Source of the DNA: Mameliella sp. CS4
GTDB lineage: Bacteria; Pseudomonadota; Alphaproteobacteria; Rhodobacterales; Rhodobacteraceae
Direction: 5' to 3'
NCBI RefSeq assembly: GCF_019392335.1
Contig: NZ_JAHXRQ010000001.1
Coordinates: forward strand, 62,001 to 126,000
DNA length: 64,000 nucleotides
Shown: positions 46,406-56,233 of the stretch, piece by piece
Layout: each line of letters opens with the position of its first letter
Position numbering within the stretch: position 1 is the first letter of the stretch
The notes under the pieces: model-generated
Seen by the model: the letters and a program-made list of their open reading frames with translations, nothing else
Database searches by the model: none
Told to the model about the DNA's origin: nothing
Translations under genes and position numbers: made by a program

Positions 46406-46990
46406 ATGCAACGCACCCTGATCGTCATGGTCAAGGAACCGCGCCCCGGGCGGGTCAAGACCCGGCTGGCGCGCGAGATCGGCAGTGTGGCCGCCGCCTG
46501 GTGGTTCCGGCACCAATGCGCCCGCCTGTTGCGGCGCCTGCGCGATCCGCGCTGGCGGATCATGCTGGCGGTCTCGCCTGACAGCGACGGCATGGCCTCG
46601 CGTTGCTGGCCCGAGGACCTCGCCCGCCTGCCACAGGGCAGTGGCGATATCGGCGACCGCATGGCCCGGGCCATGCGCGCCGCGCCCCCCGGCCCGGTCT
46701 GCGTGATCGGCGCCGATATTCCCGGCATCACGCGCGCCGCGATCTGGCGGGCCTTCCGCGCCCTGGGCGGGGCGGAGGTGGTCTTTGGCCCTGCAGAGGA
46801 TGGCGGGTATTGGCTGGTCGGCGTGCGCAACGCCCGTCAGGTGCCGCAACGGCTCTTCGAAGGCGTCCGCTGGTCCAGCGAACACGCCCTTGCCGATACG
46901 GAATATTCCGTGGCGGGTTGCCGCATCGCCCGCATCGACAAGCTGTCCGACGTGGACACGCTGGCCGATCTGACCGCAATGCGCCCCTGA
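46406..46990 (+). CDS. DUF2064/TIGR04282-type glycosyltransferase
   Basis: 194 residues with a GT-A fold. Nucleotide-binding MVKEPRPGRVKTRLARE opens the domain, VIGADIPGITRAAIW carries the DxD-like segment and FGPAEDGGYWLVG the family signature. Such proteins act in arsenosugar and related pathways, but specific substrate is not known. Eight bases after dapE; probably cotranscribed. Confidence 0.85.
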   Translation: MQRTLIVMVKEPRPGRVKTRLAREIGSVAAAWWFRHQCARLLRRLRDPRWRIMLAVSPDSDGMASRCWPEDLARLPQGSGDIGDRMARAMRAAPPGPVCVIGADIPGITRAAIWRAFRALGGAEVVFGPAEDGGYWLVGVRNARQVPQRLFEGVRWSSEHALADTEYSVAGCRIARIDKLSDVDTLADLTAMRP

Positions 46991-47126
46991 AGCCCGGCCC
47001 GAACTGGTTGCGAAAGGCAGGATCATCGGCCTAGATGCCCTAGTGCGTAGGGCGTGACGGCAAAACCGTCCCGGGTATCGCCAGCGACAAACGCCTTGTC
47101 CGGCAAGACATTGCAAAGGGCCAGAC

Positions 47127-48209
47127 ATGACAAGAGGCTTGATTTCGCTCGGATCACGCAGCCTGGTTTATCTCTTCGCCTTCTTCCCGCTGTTCTATCT
47201 CGCCTACAAGTTCCACGTCCCCGATTTCGGCGGCAACGACTATTTCAGATACTACGAGATGTACCTGCACCCCTTGGACTTGCGGGCCACCCAGGAACCC
47301 TGGGTCCTGCGCCAGGTCCAGGCGCTGATCGTCAATGCGCTCTACCAGTTGGGCGCCGACTACGAGACAGAAATCGCCTTCGACAGGGCGGGGTACGACC
47401 GCAGTATCTTTTTCTCGGCCCTCGTGGTCAATTCCCTGTCGGTGGTCCTGTCGGCGGCTCTCCTGGGGCGGTTCATGGAACGCCGGGCCGGCAAGGCCGA
47501 TCTGGTGTCCTGGGGCCTGCCCGTCGTGATGGGGTTCAATTTCAGCCTGGTCTTTTTCGCCTTCTCTGGCCTGACCGAGGGGCTGTCGCTGCTGATGTTC
47601 ACCGTCGCCTACCTGGGCTACCGCGCCGGACACTTCCGAACCACTTCCCTTGTCGTTCTGGTGGCGGCCTTTCAACGCGAGCTTATCCCGCTGATCCTTC
47701 TGGGCCTCGTCGCCGTAGATCTGCTGCGCCCCGGCGCGCAGAGCGCCAGACAAGCCAGGCTGGGAGTTCTGGTCTGCGCCACTATCAGCCTCGCCACGAA
47801 CGTCGCCCTGCGCCTGATCCTCTCGGGCGGAGCGCAGACCAGCCGGGTGTCACCAACCGCGCTGATCGAGGCCTTGTCGGGCCTGTCGCCGCCGGACAGG
47901 GCCTTCATCTTCCAGGTTGTCCTGACGCAGAACTTCGCCTTTATCGTCGCCCTGGCGTGGATCATGTTCCGGCTTGCGACCGGGAGGGCGCCACGCACCG
48001 GCGGCACCTCCGTCATCGACTTCGGCGTAACCTTTGCCCTGGTGCTGGTTGCCGGGCTCGCCGCCGAGGTGGGGAACAACATCGGGCGCCTGCTGATCTT
48101 CTGCTCGCCAAGCCTTGCTCTCATTCTGGCCCGGATCACGCGCGACTGGGCCTCGGTTCAGAACGGAATAAGCTCGCAAGACCCGCCGGCCTCTGGATCC
48201 TCGGGATGA
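47127..48209 (+). CDS. Polytopic membrane protein of unknown function
   Basis: 360 residues, 8-10 predicted membrane segments (for example SLVYLFAFFPLFYLAYKF at 12-29, and VVLVAAFQRELIPLILLGLVAV). A short aromatic-acidic loop after the first helix (GGNDYFRYYEMY) and the mid-protein QRE recall EpsG or GT-C glycosyltransferase proteins, but evidence is weak. Isolated between a glycosyltransferase and rnr. Confidence 0.7.
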   Translation: MTRGLISLGSRSLVYLFAFFPLFYLAYKFHVPDFGGNDYFRYYEMYLHPLDLRATQEPWVLRQVQALIVNALYQLGADYETEIAFDRAGYDRSIFFSALVVNSLSVVLSAALLGRFMERRAGKADLVSWGLPVVMGFNFSLVFFAFSGLTEGLSLLMFTVAYLGYRAGHFRTTSLVVLVAAFQRELIPLILLGLVAVDLLRPGAQSARQARLGVLVCATISLATNVALRLILSGGAQTSRVSPTALIEALSGLSPPDRAFIFQVVLTQNFAFIVALAWIMFRLATGRAPRTGGTSVIDFGVTFALVLVAGLAAEVGNNIGRLLIFCSPSLALILARITRDWASVQNGISSQDPPASGSSG

Positions 48210-48284
48210 AGGCGCAGGCCACGGCATCCGGGCCGCGCATTAAATCGACATGACGCCGCCTTGCGGCCATGCTACGCCATTCCC

Positions 48285-50582
48285 ATGAGCAAGCTGCCCA
48301 CCAAGGCGGATGTCCTCGACTGGATCTCCGCCAATCCGACCCTCACCTCGAAACGCGACATCGCCAAGGCCTTTGGCATCAAGGGGGCTGACCGGATCGA
48401 CCTCAAGCGCATCCTGCGCGAGCTGGAGGACGAGGGGCACCTTGAAAAACGCCACAAGACCTACCGCGATCCCGACCGCCTGCCCCCCGTCAGCGTGCTG
48501 CAGGTCAAGGCCCCGGACGAGAACGGTGATCTCTTTGCCCGGCCCCTGGAATGGCATGGCGAAGGTGTGGAACCCACGGTCCTCATCATCGCCCGCGCCA
48601 ATGACCCGGCCCTTGGCGAAGGTGACCGCATCCTGGCCCGGCTGCAGGTGGTGCACCATGCAGATCACAACTACGAGGCCCGCCTGATCCGCCGCATCGG
48701 CACCTCGCCCCGCAAGGTGGTGGGCATCTTCCGCAAAGGCGCCGAGGGCGGGCGCATCCTGCCCATCGACAAAGGCTCGGACAAGGAGTGGACGGTGGCG
48801 CCCGACGCCTCGGGCGGTGCCCAGGACGGAGAGCTGGTCGAGGCGGAACAGGCCGGGCCCAAGGGCCGCATGGGCCTGCCCAAGGCCCGCATCGTGCTGC
48901 GGCTGGGCGATCCCACCGCGCCCCGCGCCGTGTCCCTGATCGCGATCCACCAGCACGGCATTCCCGACGATTTCCCCGAGAATGTCCTCGCCGAGGCCGA
49001 CAGCATGAAGCCCGTCGGCCTCAAGGGCCGGACCGACCTGCGCGACCTGCCGCTGATCACCATCGACCCTTCCGATGCGCGCGACCATGACGACGCGGTC
49101 TTTGCCGAACCGGACGAGGACCCGCAGAACGAGGGCGGACATGTCCTCTGGGTCGCCATCGCCGACGTGGCCCATTACGTCACGCCCGGGTCCGCGCTGG
49201 ACCGCGAGGCCAAGATGCGCGGCAACTCCTCGTATTTTCCCGACCGTGTGGTTCCTATGCTGCCCGACCGGCTGTCCGGCGATCTCTGCTCGCTGCACGA
49301 GGGCGTGCCGCGCGCCTGTATCGCCGCGCGTATCCGCATCGACGCGACCGGCAACAAGCTGGGGCAAAAGTTCTACCGCGCCCTCATGCGCTCGCCCGCC
49401 TCGCTGAGTTACCAAGAGGTGCAGGCCGCCATCGACGGTCAGGCCAACGACAAATGCGGCCCTCTGCTGGACCCGGTGCTGAAGCCGCTCTACGCCGCCT
49501 ATGCCGCCCTGCGCGCCGCTCGCGAACGCCGCCAGCCGCTGGACCTCGACCTGCCGGAACGCAAGATCCGGTTGGATGACGACGGCAAGGTGACCTCGGT
49601 CGATTTCGCCGACCGGCTGGACGCTCACAAGCTGATCGAGGAATTCATGGTGCTGGCCAATGTGGCCGCCGCCGAAACCCTGATTGCCAAGGACACGCCG
49701 CTGCTGTTCCGCGTCCACGAGGAACCGCCCCAGGACAAGCTGGAGTCCCTGCGCGACACGGCCGAGGCCGCCGGGCTGACCCTGGCCAAGGGGCAGGTGC
49801 TGAAAACGCGCCACCTCAACCAGTTGCTGCACCAGGCCGCCAAGACCGGCGAGGCCGAACTGATCAACCTCGCCACGCTGCGGTCGATGACGCAGGCCTA
49901 TTACAGCCCCAAGAACTTCGGGCACTTTGGGCTGGCGCTGCAGAACTACGCGCATTTCACCTCGCCCATCCGGCGCTATTCGGACCTGATCGTGCACCGC
50001 GCCCTGATCACCGCCCACAAGTGGGGCGATGACGGGCTCAACCAGCAGGACATCGAAAAGCTGGAGGCCACGGGCCAGCAGATTTCCGACACCGAACGCC
50101 GCTCGATGATGGCTGAGCGCGACACCACCGACCGCTACCTTGCGGCCTACCTGTCCGACCGGCTGGGGGCGGAATTCACCGGTCGCGTGTCCGGCATTGC
50201 CAAGTTCGGCCTCTTCGTCAAACTGGACGAAACCGGCGCCGACGGGCTGGTGCCCATCGGCACGCTGGGCAACGAGTATTTCCATTTCGACCGGGACGCC
50301 GGCACCCTGATGGGGGGCGACACCGGCCGGGTCATCGGGCTGGGAATGCGCGCGCGGGTCAAGCTGGTCGAGGCGGCGCCCGTCACTGGCGGCATCGCCT
50401 TTGAACTGCTGGAACTGGACGACGAGGAATACGAAAGCCGCCAGGGCGGGCGCTTTTCCCGTGGCAAGGGGCGCGGGCGCGGCAAGCCCGGCCCGAACCC
50501 GCGCCGCAAGGCGGCCAAGGCCAAGACCAAGGACGCCAAGACAAAGCGCAAGGTGACACGCAAACGCCGCTCAAAGGACTAG
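48285..50582 (+). CDS. rnr: Ribonuclease R
   Basis: 765 residues. A winged-helix N-terminus, two cold-shock domains, the RNB catalytic domain with DPSDARDHDDAVFA (metal-binding aspartates, near 260), and a C-terminal S1 domain (about 635-715) followed by a very basic Lys/Arg-rich tail. It degrades structured RNA 3' to 5'. The stop codon TAG overlaps the stop of the convergent GST gene within CTAG. Confidence 0.96.
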   Translation: MSKLPTKADVLDWISANPTLTSKRDIAKAFGIKGADRIDLKRILRELEDEGHLEKRHKTYRDPDRLPPVSVLQVKAPDENGDLFARPLEWHGEGVEPTVLIIARANDPALGEGDRILARLQVVHHADHNYEARLIRRIGTSPRKVVGIFRKGAEGGRILPIDKGSDKEWTVAPDASGGAQDGELVEAEQAGPKGRMGLPKARIVLRLGDPTAPRAVSLIAIHQHGIPDDFPENVLAEADSMKPVGLKGRTDLRDLPLITIDPSDARDHDDAVFAEPDEDPQNEGGHVLWVAIADVAHYVTPGSALDREAKMRGNSSYFPDRVVPMLPDRLSGDLCSLHEGVPRACIAARIRIDATGNKLGQKFYRALMRSPASLSYQEVQAAIDGQANDKCGPLLDPVLKPLYAAYAALRAARERRQPLDLDLPERKIRLDDDGKVTSVDFADRLDAHKLIEEFMVLANVAAAETLIAKDTPLLFRVHEEPPQDKLESLRDTAEAAGLTLAKGQVLKTRHLNQLLHQAAKTGEAELINLATLRSMTQAYYSPKNFGHFGLALQNYAHFTSPIRRYSDLIVHRALITAHKWGDDGLNQQDIEKLEATGQQISDTERRSMMAERDTTDRYLAAYLSDRLGAEFTGRVSGIAKFGLFVKLDETGADGLVPIGTLGNEYFHFDRDAGTLMGGDTGRVIGLGMRARVKLVEAAPVTGGIAFELLELDDEEYESRQGGRFSRGKGRGRGKPGPNPRRKAAKAKTKDAKTKRKVTRKRRSKD

Positions 50583-51013
50583 AGCGCCAGCGGCAACCCG
50601 GCGTAGAGCCGCTCTCGCCCCCGGGCGACGTAGCCCATAAGGCTCTCGCGCGCCCGCAGGTTGGCGCGCAGCGGTGTCTGTACCGGCAGGTGGTCGATCA
50701 TGCTCGGCACCGGCAACGTGCATGCATCCGCCGCCGAAGGGCCATCGCCGAACAGCCAGTCCCTCTCGCCCAGCTGTACCGTCAGAGCGTCCAGGTCGGC
50801 GCTCATCAGGATCAGCCAGCGCAGGATCAGGGTGCTGTCGGGGACGATACCGTCGGGCGTGCGCAAGGCCGGCAGTCTGCCCAGCGGGGCCTTGCACGGG
50901 TCAGGGTGCCATTCGGGCCGCCAGGCCTGACCTGACATCTGCAAGAGGATCATCGCCTTGCCGCAATCCATCATGTTCGAAAAACGCACCGCGGAGACGG
51001 CGGGAAATTGCAT
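50579..51013 (-). CDS. GST family protein, internally shortened
   Basis: 144 residues from ATG 51013 (a start eight codons further upstream is possible). Thioredoxin-like N-terminus ending with GRLPALRTPDGIVPDSTLILRWL, and the C-terminal LFGDGPSAADACTLPVP segment, show GST homology. About 25 residues separate the two, where intact GSTs have 80-90 in the helical domain, so an in-frame internal deletion of about 60 residues is inferred. It may be a decaying gene. Confidence 0.6.
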   Translation of the reverse strand: MQFPAVSAVRFSNMMDCGKAMILLQMSGQAWRPEWHPDPCKAPLGRLPALRTPDGIVPDSTLILRWLILMSADLDALTVQLGERDWLFGDGPSAADACTLPVPSMIDHLPVQTPLRANLRARESLMGYVARGRERLYAGLPLAL

Positions 51014-51092
51014 GCCGTGTCGCGGATGGCTTCGCAATCGGGCCCGGGCACGCTAATCTCTTGTAAAACCAAAGAGCAGCAGGACCCGACCC

Positions 51093-52562
51093 ATGATGTG
51101 GCGTGCAACAACCGGGCTGATCGCCCTGACCCTGTCGGCCCCGCTGGTGGCGGCAGAGGCGGTCGACGTGTCGCTGCGCCCCGTCGCCCGAGGAGAGCTT
51201 GTGACCCGCGTGACCGACCGCGCCATTCCCGACTCTCCCCGGCCCGTGGGTCGTGGCGAGGCCCCCGAGGTCGAGGACCGCCCGCTGATCGTCAACGGCG
51301 TGCCCGAGGATGAACTTGAGGTCGTCAGCCGCGCCGCCACGCTGCCCCCCAGCCTGCTGGCCCCGTCCGGCTCGCTGCGCCCCGTCCTGAGGCCAGCGGC
51401 GCTGGAAACATTGGCCGCCCATTCCGCCCGGATCACCGGCACGCAGGCCGGGTTTCGCGCCTGGGTGCGCGATTTCCGCCCCCGCGCGCTGGAACAGGGG
51501 ATCGAACCCGCGGTCTTTGACGCCGCCTTCAAGGGGACAGAGTTCGACCGCAAGGTGGTGGAACGCGACCGCAACCAGTCCGAGTTCACCAAGACGATCT
51601 GGGACTACCTCGACAGCGCCGCCTCGGCGACACGCATCCGCAACGGCAAGGCGGCCCTGAAAAAACACCGAAAGCTGCTGGAAAAGATCGAGGCGGACTA
51701 CGGCGTGCAGAAAGAGGTCGTCGTGGCGATCTGGGGGCTGGAATCCGCCTATGGCACCTTTCGTGGCAGCACCCCGGTGATCGAGGCGATGGCCAGCCTG
51801 GCCTATGATGCCCGCCGCGCCGAGTTCTTCGAGGGTGAGCTGATCGACGCGCTGAAGATCCTGCAGGACGGGCACACGACGCAAAAGAACCTGCGCGGCT
51901 CCTGGGCCGGGGCGATGGGACACACCCAGTTCATGCCCGGGTCCTTTCAGCGCCTTTCGGTGGATCACGACGGCGACGGCAAGCGCGACATCTGGGGCGA
52001 CGATCCCGCCGACGCGCTGGCCTCGACCGCCAATTACCTGAAATCCAACGGCTGGAAGACCGGCGTGCCCTGGGGCGTCGAGGTCCAGCTGCCCAAGGGT
52101 TTCGACTATATGCAGGCCAAGCGCGAGGTTACGCGCCTGCCCTCGGAATGGGCAGACCTGGGTGTGCTCGATACGGATGGCAAAGCTGTCGGGGATTTCG
52201 GGCCTGCCTCGGTGCTGCTGCCCGCTGGCCATTTGGGCGCGGCCTTTCTTGTCTTCGACAATTTCGAGGTGATCGAGACCTACAACACCGCCGACGCCTA
52301 CGTGATCGGCGTCGGCCACCTGGCCGACCGAATTTCGGGCGGCAAACCGATCCAGGGCAAATGGCCCCGGGGCGACCGCGCTCTGACCTTCAAGGAACGC
52401 ATAGAGCTGCAACAAAGGCTGACCGCCGCCGGGTTCGACACCGAGGGCATCGACGCCAAGATCGGCCCGCTGACGGTCGAGGCCGTGCGCCAGTACCAGA
52501 AGTCACAGGGGCTGGTGCCCGACGGTTATGCCTCGCTGGCGGTGCTAAAGCGCCTGAGATAG
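51093..52562 (+). CDS. Lytic murein transglycosylase (MltB type) with peptidoglycan-binding domain
   Basis: 489 residues. A signal peptide (about 1-21) is followed by a linker containing three SLRPVARGE-like repeats (residues 27, 48 and 94), a pattern met in exported Rhodobacterales proteins. The SLT_2 domain (about 120-415) carries catalytic Glu217 in GLESAYG and the AGAMGHTQFMPGSF motif. A C-terminal PG_binding_1 domain (about 430-489) anchors it to murein. It cleaves the glycan backbone forming anhydromuropeptides. Confidence 0.94.
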   Translation: MMWRATTGLIALTLSAPLVAAEAVDVSLRPVARGELVTRVTDRAIPDSPRPVGRGEAPEVEDRPLIVNGVPEDELEVVSRAATLPPSLLAPSGSLRPVLRPAALETLAAHSARITGTQAGFRAWVRDFRPRALEQGIEPAVFDAAFKGTEFDRKVVERDRNQSEFTKTIWDYLDSAASATRIRNGKAALKKHRKLLEKIEADYGVQKEVVVAIWGLESAYGTFRGSTPVIEAMASLAYDARRAEFFEGELIDALKILQDGHTTQKNLRGSWAGAMGHTQFMPGSFQRLSVDHDGDGKRDIWGDDPADALASTANYLKSNGWKTGVPWGVEVQLPKGFDYMQAKREVTRLPSEWADLGVLDTDGKAVGDFGPASVLLPAGHLGAAFLVFDNFEVIETYNTADAYVIGVGHLADRISGGKPIQGKWPRGDRALTFKERIELQQRLTAAGFDTEGIDAKIGPLTVEAVRQYQKSQGLVPDGYASLAVLKRLR

Positions 52563-52572
52563 TGTGCCTGCT

Positions 52573-53061
52573 TCAGAACCCGCGTTCCTCGCAGGGGCCA
52601 CCGGCGAAACAGCTGTGGACCCGGTCCAGCTCACGCCGGTGCGGGTTCGGGTAGAGCCAGCTGCCGCAGGGGTCTGCCTGCAGCACCCGCTTGCCGTTTT
52701 CATGCTTGATGAAGGCCAGGTAGCGGGCGCCGCTTTTCGGATGCGCGCACCAGGGACCGAAACAGAGCACCCGCAGGATGACATTCGCCTGGAACACGGT
52801 GTCAAATCCGTTCATGTCCAGGGAATGGCCGATGAACTGGGCGCGCAGATCGGTTTGAGGCGGGACCCGGTCCTGCCGGCCCCAGTCGACCTTGGGCAGG
52901 CGCCCCTCGTCGAAATCGAGCCGACCGACGGCAATGCCCCAGCGATCGCCCGACTCCTCGGCGGCCTTGAAATCGCGCACCGGGTCCGCCGGGCGGCAGG
53001 ACAAGGCCAACGCCGGGGAGGCCGCCAGCAGAGACAGCGAGAGGGCCAGCCACCGCATCAC
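52573..53061 (-). CDS. Secreted hypothetical protein
   Basis: 162 residues with a signal peptide ([19 protein letters not shown]). Six or more cysteines ([30 protein letters not shown]) suggest a disulfide-rich periplasmic protein. [16 protein letters not shown] and [11 protein letters not shown] are prominent strands. No recognised domain. Its start overlaps the end of rppH (TGATG-type coupling), so it is probably cotranscribed with it. Confidence 0.7.
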   Translation of the reverse strand: MMRWLALSLSLLAASPALALSCRPADPVRDFKAAEESGDRWGIAVGRLDFDEGRLPKVDWGRQDRVPPQTDLRAQFIGHSLDMNGFDTVFQANVILRVLCFGPWCAHPKSGARYLAFIKHENGKRVLQADPCGSWLYPNPHRRELDRVHSCFAGGPCEERGF

Positions 53062-53552
53062 AGGTGCGCCCGGAAAGCGTCGACGACCTGTTCGTAGACC
53101 GGGCGCTTGAACGGCACGATCTGTTCCACGACCTCATTGGCGGACAGCCAACGCCATTCCGAGAATTCCTGGTGATCGTCCGCGTCCAGCCGCACCTGGT
53201 CATCGGTGCCGTGAAAGCGCAGCAGGAACCATTTTTGCTCCTGCCCCTTGTAGCGGCCCTTCCAGATCCTCGGCACGATGTCATGCGGCAGGTCGTAGGC
53301 GATCCAGCCCTCGGTTTCCGCCTCGACGGTGACCAGGTCGCGGGTCACGCCGGTTTCCTCTTCCAGTTCGCGCAACGCCGCCTCGCGCGGGTCCTCACCC
53401 TTGTCGATGCCGCCCTGCGGCATCTGCCAGGCGGGCGGCTCATGCGGCTGGCGGTCTATGCGCTGGCCGACAAAGGCATGGCCCTGCGCATTGACCAGCA
53501 TCACGCCGACGTTGCGGCGGTAGGGAAGGGCGGCGATGTCATCGGGGGTCAT
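53058..53552 (-). CDS. rppH: RNA pyrophosphohydrolase
   Basis: 164 residues starting [20 protein letters not shown]; a GTG six codons upstream is also possible. The Nudix box [20 protein letters not shown] runs GX5EX7REUXEEXGU from residue 47 or so. RppH removes pyrophosphate from 5' mRNA ends to start decay. It lies in a minus-strand string with ctpA, envC and gpmI, a conserved alphaproteobacterial order. Confidence 0.93.
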   Translation of the reverse strand: MTPDDIAALPYRRNVGVMLVNAQGHAFVGQRIDRQPHEPPAWQMPQGGIDKGEDPREAALRELEEETGVTRDLVTVEAETEGWIAYDLPHDIVPRIWKGRYKGQEQKWFLLRFHGTDDQVRLDADDHQEFSEWRWLSANEVVEQIVPFKRPVYEQVVDAFRAHL

Positions 53553-53718
53553 GGGGCGGGTCTTGCTCACCTTGGGCCTCTTTGTACGTTTTGCCGGAAA
53601 CCGCGTACGTTTTGTACGAACCGTACAGGATCCGCAGCAACTCCTGCCCCGTCGCGCATACACCAGCCGGGCGCGTTTTCAAAGCCACGGGGCGCACAGC
53701 TTGCGCGGCATTCGAAAC

Positions 53719-53746
53719 GAAAACCGGCGGCCAGGTGGCCGCCGGT
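53719..53746 (-). terminator. Rho-independent terminator after ctpA
   Basis: ACCGGCGGCC, four-base loop and GGCCGCCGGT, followed on the minus strand by TTTCGTTTCG. It separates ctpA from rppH, so the latter probably has its own promoter. Confidence 0.8.
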
Positions 53747-53772
53747 GTGCTCTTTTCTCAATCAGGACAGCC

Positions 53773-55113
53773 TCAGTCCTTGGGGCCCAGTGCCGACAGG
53801 CCCTTGAGGATGTCGATGGCATAGGCCAGCTGGTAATCCTCTTCGCGCAGGCGGGCAGCGGCCTCGGCCTTGGCCCGGTCACGCTCGATCTGCTCGATTT
53901 CCTCGGGCGTCAGCGAGTCGTTGTCCAGGCGGCCACGCAGGTCGGCCTCGGAGCGGGTGAAGGGATTGGCTGCCGGCTCCTCCGCGGGTTCCGCATTGGG
54001 ATCGCGGCGCGGCTGCGCGACCACGATATCGGGCGAAACGCCCAGCGCCTGGATCGACCGACCCGAGGGCGTGTAATAGCGCGAGGTGGTCAGGCGCATC
54101 GCGCCGTTGCCGCGCAGCGGCATGACGGTCTGGACCGATCCCTTGCCAAAGCTCTTGGTGCCGACGACGATGGCGCGGCGGTGATCCTGCAGCGCACCCG
54201 CCACGATTTCCGAGGCGGAGGCAGAGCCGCCGTTGATCAGAACGACCAGCGGTTTACCCTCGGCCAGGTCGCCGGGCTGGGCGTTGTAACGGTCACCATC
54301 AGCCGGATCGCGGCCCCGGGTCGAGACGATTTCGCCTTTGTCGAGGAAGGCATCGGCCACCATGATCGCCTGGTTCAGCAGGCCACCGGGGTTGTTGCGC
54401 AGGTCGACGACAAAGCCGTTCACCTTGTCGATACCGCCCGCATCTTCGACTTGCTTGGCGATGCCGTCGGCGAGGTTCGGGAAGGTCTGGTCGTTGAAGG
54501 TGGTGATGCGCAGCACCACGGTTTCGCCTTCGGTGCGCGACCGCACGGCGGTCAGCTTGATCGTGTCGCGTATGATCGAGACATCAAAGGGTTCCTCGAC
54601 ACCTTCGCGGACCACGGTGATCACGATTTCCGAGCCGACCGGCCCGCGCATCATTTCGACCGCCTCGTCCAGGGTCAGGCCCAGGAGGCTTTCGCCGTCG
54701 ACATGGGTGATGAAGTCACCGGCCTCGATCCCCTCTTCCATTGCCGGGGTGCCGTCCATGGGAGAGACCACCTTGACGAAGCCGTCTTCCTGCGTGACCT
54801 CGATCCCCAGGCCGCCGAATTCACCACGCGTCTGCACGCGCATGTCGGCAGCATCGTCGGGGGCAAGATAGCTGGAATGCGGGTCGAGCGAGGTCAGCAT
54901 GCCGTTGATCGCTGCCTCGATCAGGTCCTTTTCGTCGACTTCCTCGACGTATTGCGCGCGGATGCGTTCAAAGATGTCGCCGAAAAGGTCGAGCTGCTCA
55001 TAGACGCTTTCCGGACGGCTGCCCTCTTGCGCCAGCAGCGGACCCACCAATTGGGTCGTCGCCACGATGGACGCCAGGGTGCCGCCGACGGCGGCCATCA
55101 CGAATTTCTTCAT
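53773..55113 (-). CDS. ctpA: Carboxy-terminal processing protease (S41)
   Basis: 446 residues. A signal peptide or anchor (about 1-28), a PDZ domain (about 90-170), and the S41 protease domain with NGGSASASEIVAGA (catalytic Ser) and GTKSFGKGSVQ (catalytic Lys). It cleaves C-terminal ends of periplasmic or cell-wall-linked proteins. Seven bases after envC: gpmI-envC-ctpA form an operon. Confidence 0.95.
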   Translation of the reverse strand: MKKFVMAAVGGTLASIVATTQLVGPLLAQEGSRPESVYEQLDLFGDIFERIRAQYVEEVDEKDLIEAAINGMLTSLDPHSSYLAPDDAADMRVQTRGEFGGLGIEVTQEDGFVKVVSPMDGTPAMEEGIEAGDFITHVDGESLLGLTLDEAVEMMRGPVGSEIVITVVREGVEEPFDVSIIRDTIKLTAVRSRTEGETVVLRITTFNDQTFPNLADGIAKQVEDAGGIDKVNGFVVDLRNNPGGLLNQAIMVADAFLDKGEIVSTRGRDPADGDRYNAQPGDLAEGKPLVVLINGGSASASEIVAGALQDHRRAIVVGTKSFGKGSVQTVMPLRGNGAMRLTTSRYYTPSGRSIQALGVSPDIVVAQPRRDPNAEPAEEPAANPFTRSEADLRGRLDNDSLTPEEIEQIERDRAKAEAAARLREEDYQLAYAIDILKGLSALGPKD

Positions 55114-55120
55114 ACCTCAA

Positions 55121-56233
55121 TCATCCCTTGTCGGTTGTGAACCACCGAAGTGGGTCCTCGGGCACGTCGCCCTCTCTGACCTCTATATAGAGCGTTTCCG
55201 AACGGCCTCCGCCAGCCCCCTCACCCGAAGGTGACATATTATTGCCGGCAGGCCCACCCATCAGCCCCACGGGCGCCCCGGCGGCCAGGACCTGTCCAGT
55301 CTCACCGAACACCGTGTCCATCCCCGCCAGCACGAACATCAGGTCCGCCTGCGGTTCCAGGATCACCACCAGGCCGTAGTCCAGCAGCGGTCCGGCATAG
55401 CGGATCGTGGCGGCGGCGGGGGTTGTCACCAGCGCACCGGGGCGGGTGGCAAGGACGATGCCGGGGCGGGACACGCCCGCCGCGTCACGATCCCCGGCCC
55501 CGTGCAGAACCACGCCGCGCACCGGCAAGGGCAGACTGCCCTTGCGATCGGCAATCGGCGGCAGCGGCGGGCCGGTCTCATCCTCGGCGATCTTTGCCAG
55601 GCCCGAGGCAAAGCCCTGCAGCGTCTCGGTCGAGGCGATCAGCAGTTCGGTCCGGATCGGGTCCTCGGTAAAGCGGCGCGGCAGATCGGTGCGGTCGGCG
55701 ATGGCCTGGCTGAGCGCGGTGCGCGCCGCCTGCACGCCGCTCAGCCCCTCTTGCAGGGTGTCGGCGGCGTTCTGTTGCAAGGACCGCAGGGCCGTAACCT
55801 CTTCGAGATCGGCGCGCAGCTCGGCCGCCTGGGCGGCCAGTCCCGGTGTCAGGGCCGCGACCAGCATCCCCGACCGGGCCGCATCCAGCGGACCGCCCGG
55901 ATGCACCAGCGTGCGCGGCGCGGCGCGGTCCCCCACCGCCATCAGCGCCCCCAACAGGCGGGCCACCTCGGCCTCTTGCGCGGACAGCTTGCGGCTGAGT
56001 TCCGTTTCCCGGATGGTCGCGGCGCGCAGCCCTTCGCGCATGGCGGTCAGCCCGTCCTCGTAGGCGCGCACCGTGTCGGTCAGGGCGGCCACCCGGTCCT
56101 GCGCCTCGTCGGCGGTGTCCAAGAGGACAGAGGCCGCCTCCAGCGCCTCGGCGGCAGCGCGCGCCTTCTCCCCCGCGTCCTGCGCGGCCAGCGGCGTGGC
56201 AACAAGGCAAAGGATCAGCGCCAGCGGTTTCAC
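55121..56233 (-). CDS. EnvC-like murein hydrolase activator
   Basis: 370 residues starting from a GTG at 56233, overlapping the gpmI stop (GTGA). Signal peptide (about 1-17), coiled-coil (about 20-185), then a LytM-like C-terminal domain (PVRGVVLHGAG, DYGLVVILEPQ, LYIEVREGDVPEDPLRWF). The zinc-ligand HxH and HxxxD motifs of active M23 enzymes are absent, as in activators, so it likely regulates amidases in cell separation. Confidence 0.88.
   Translation of the reverse strand: MKPLALILCLVATPLAAQDAGEKARAAAEALEAASVLLDTADEAQDRVAALTDTVRAYEDGLTAMREGLRAATIRETELSRKLSAQEAEVARLLGALMAVGDRAAPRTLVHPGGPLDAARSGMLVAALTPGLAAQAAELRADLEEVTALRSLQQNAADTLQEGLSGVQAARTALSQAIADRTDLPRRFTEDPIRTELLIASTETLQGFASGLAKIAEDETGPPLPPIADRKGSLPLPVRGVVLHGAGDRDAAGVSRPGIVLATRPGALVTTPAAATIRYAGPLLDYGLVVILEPQADLMFVLAGMDTVFGETGQVLAAGAPVGLMGGPAGNNMSPSGEGAGGGRSETLYIEVREGDVPEDPLRWFTTDKG

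Noticed and set aside
48240..50285. A 681-codon open frame on the minus strand opposite rnr
   Set aside because: It is antisense to a full-length RNase R with all its motifs; high-GC codon structure keeps the opposite frame open. The translation is low-complexity in Gly/Arg/His/Val with no domain.
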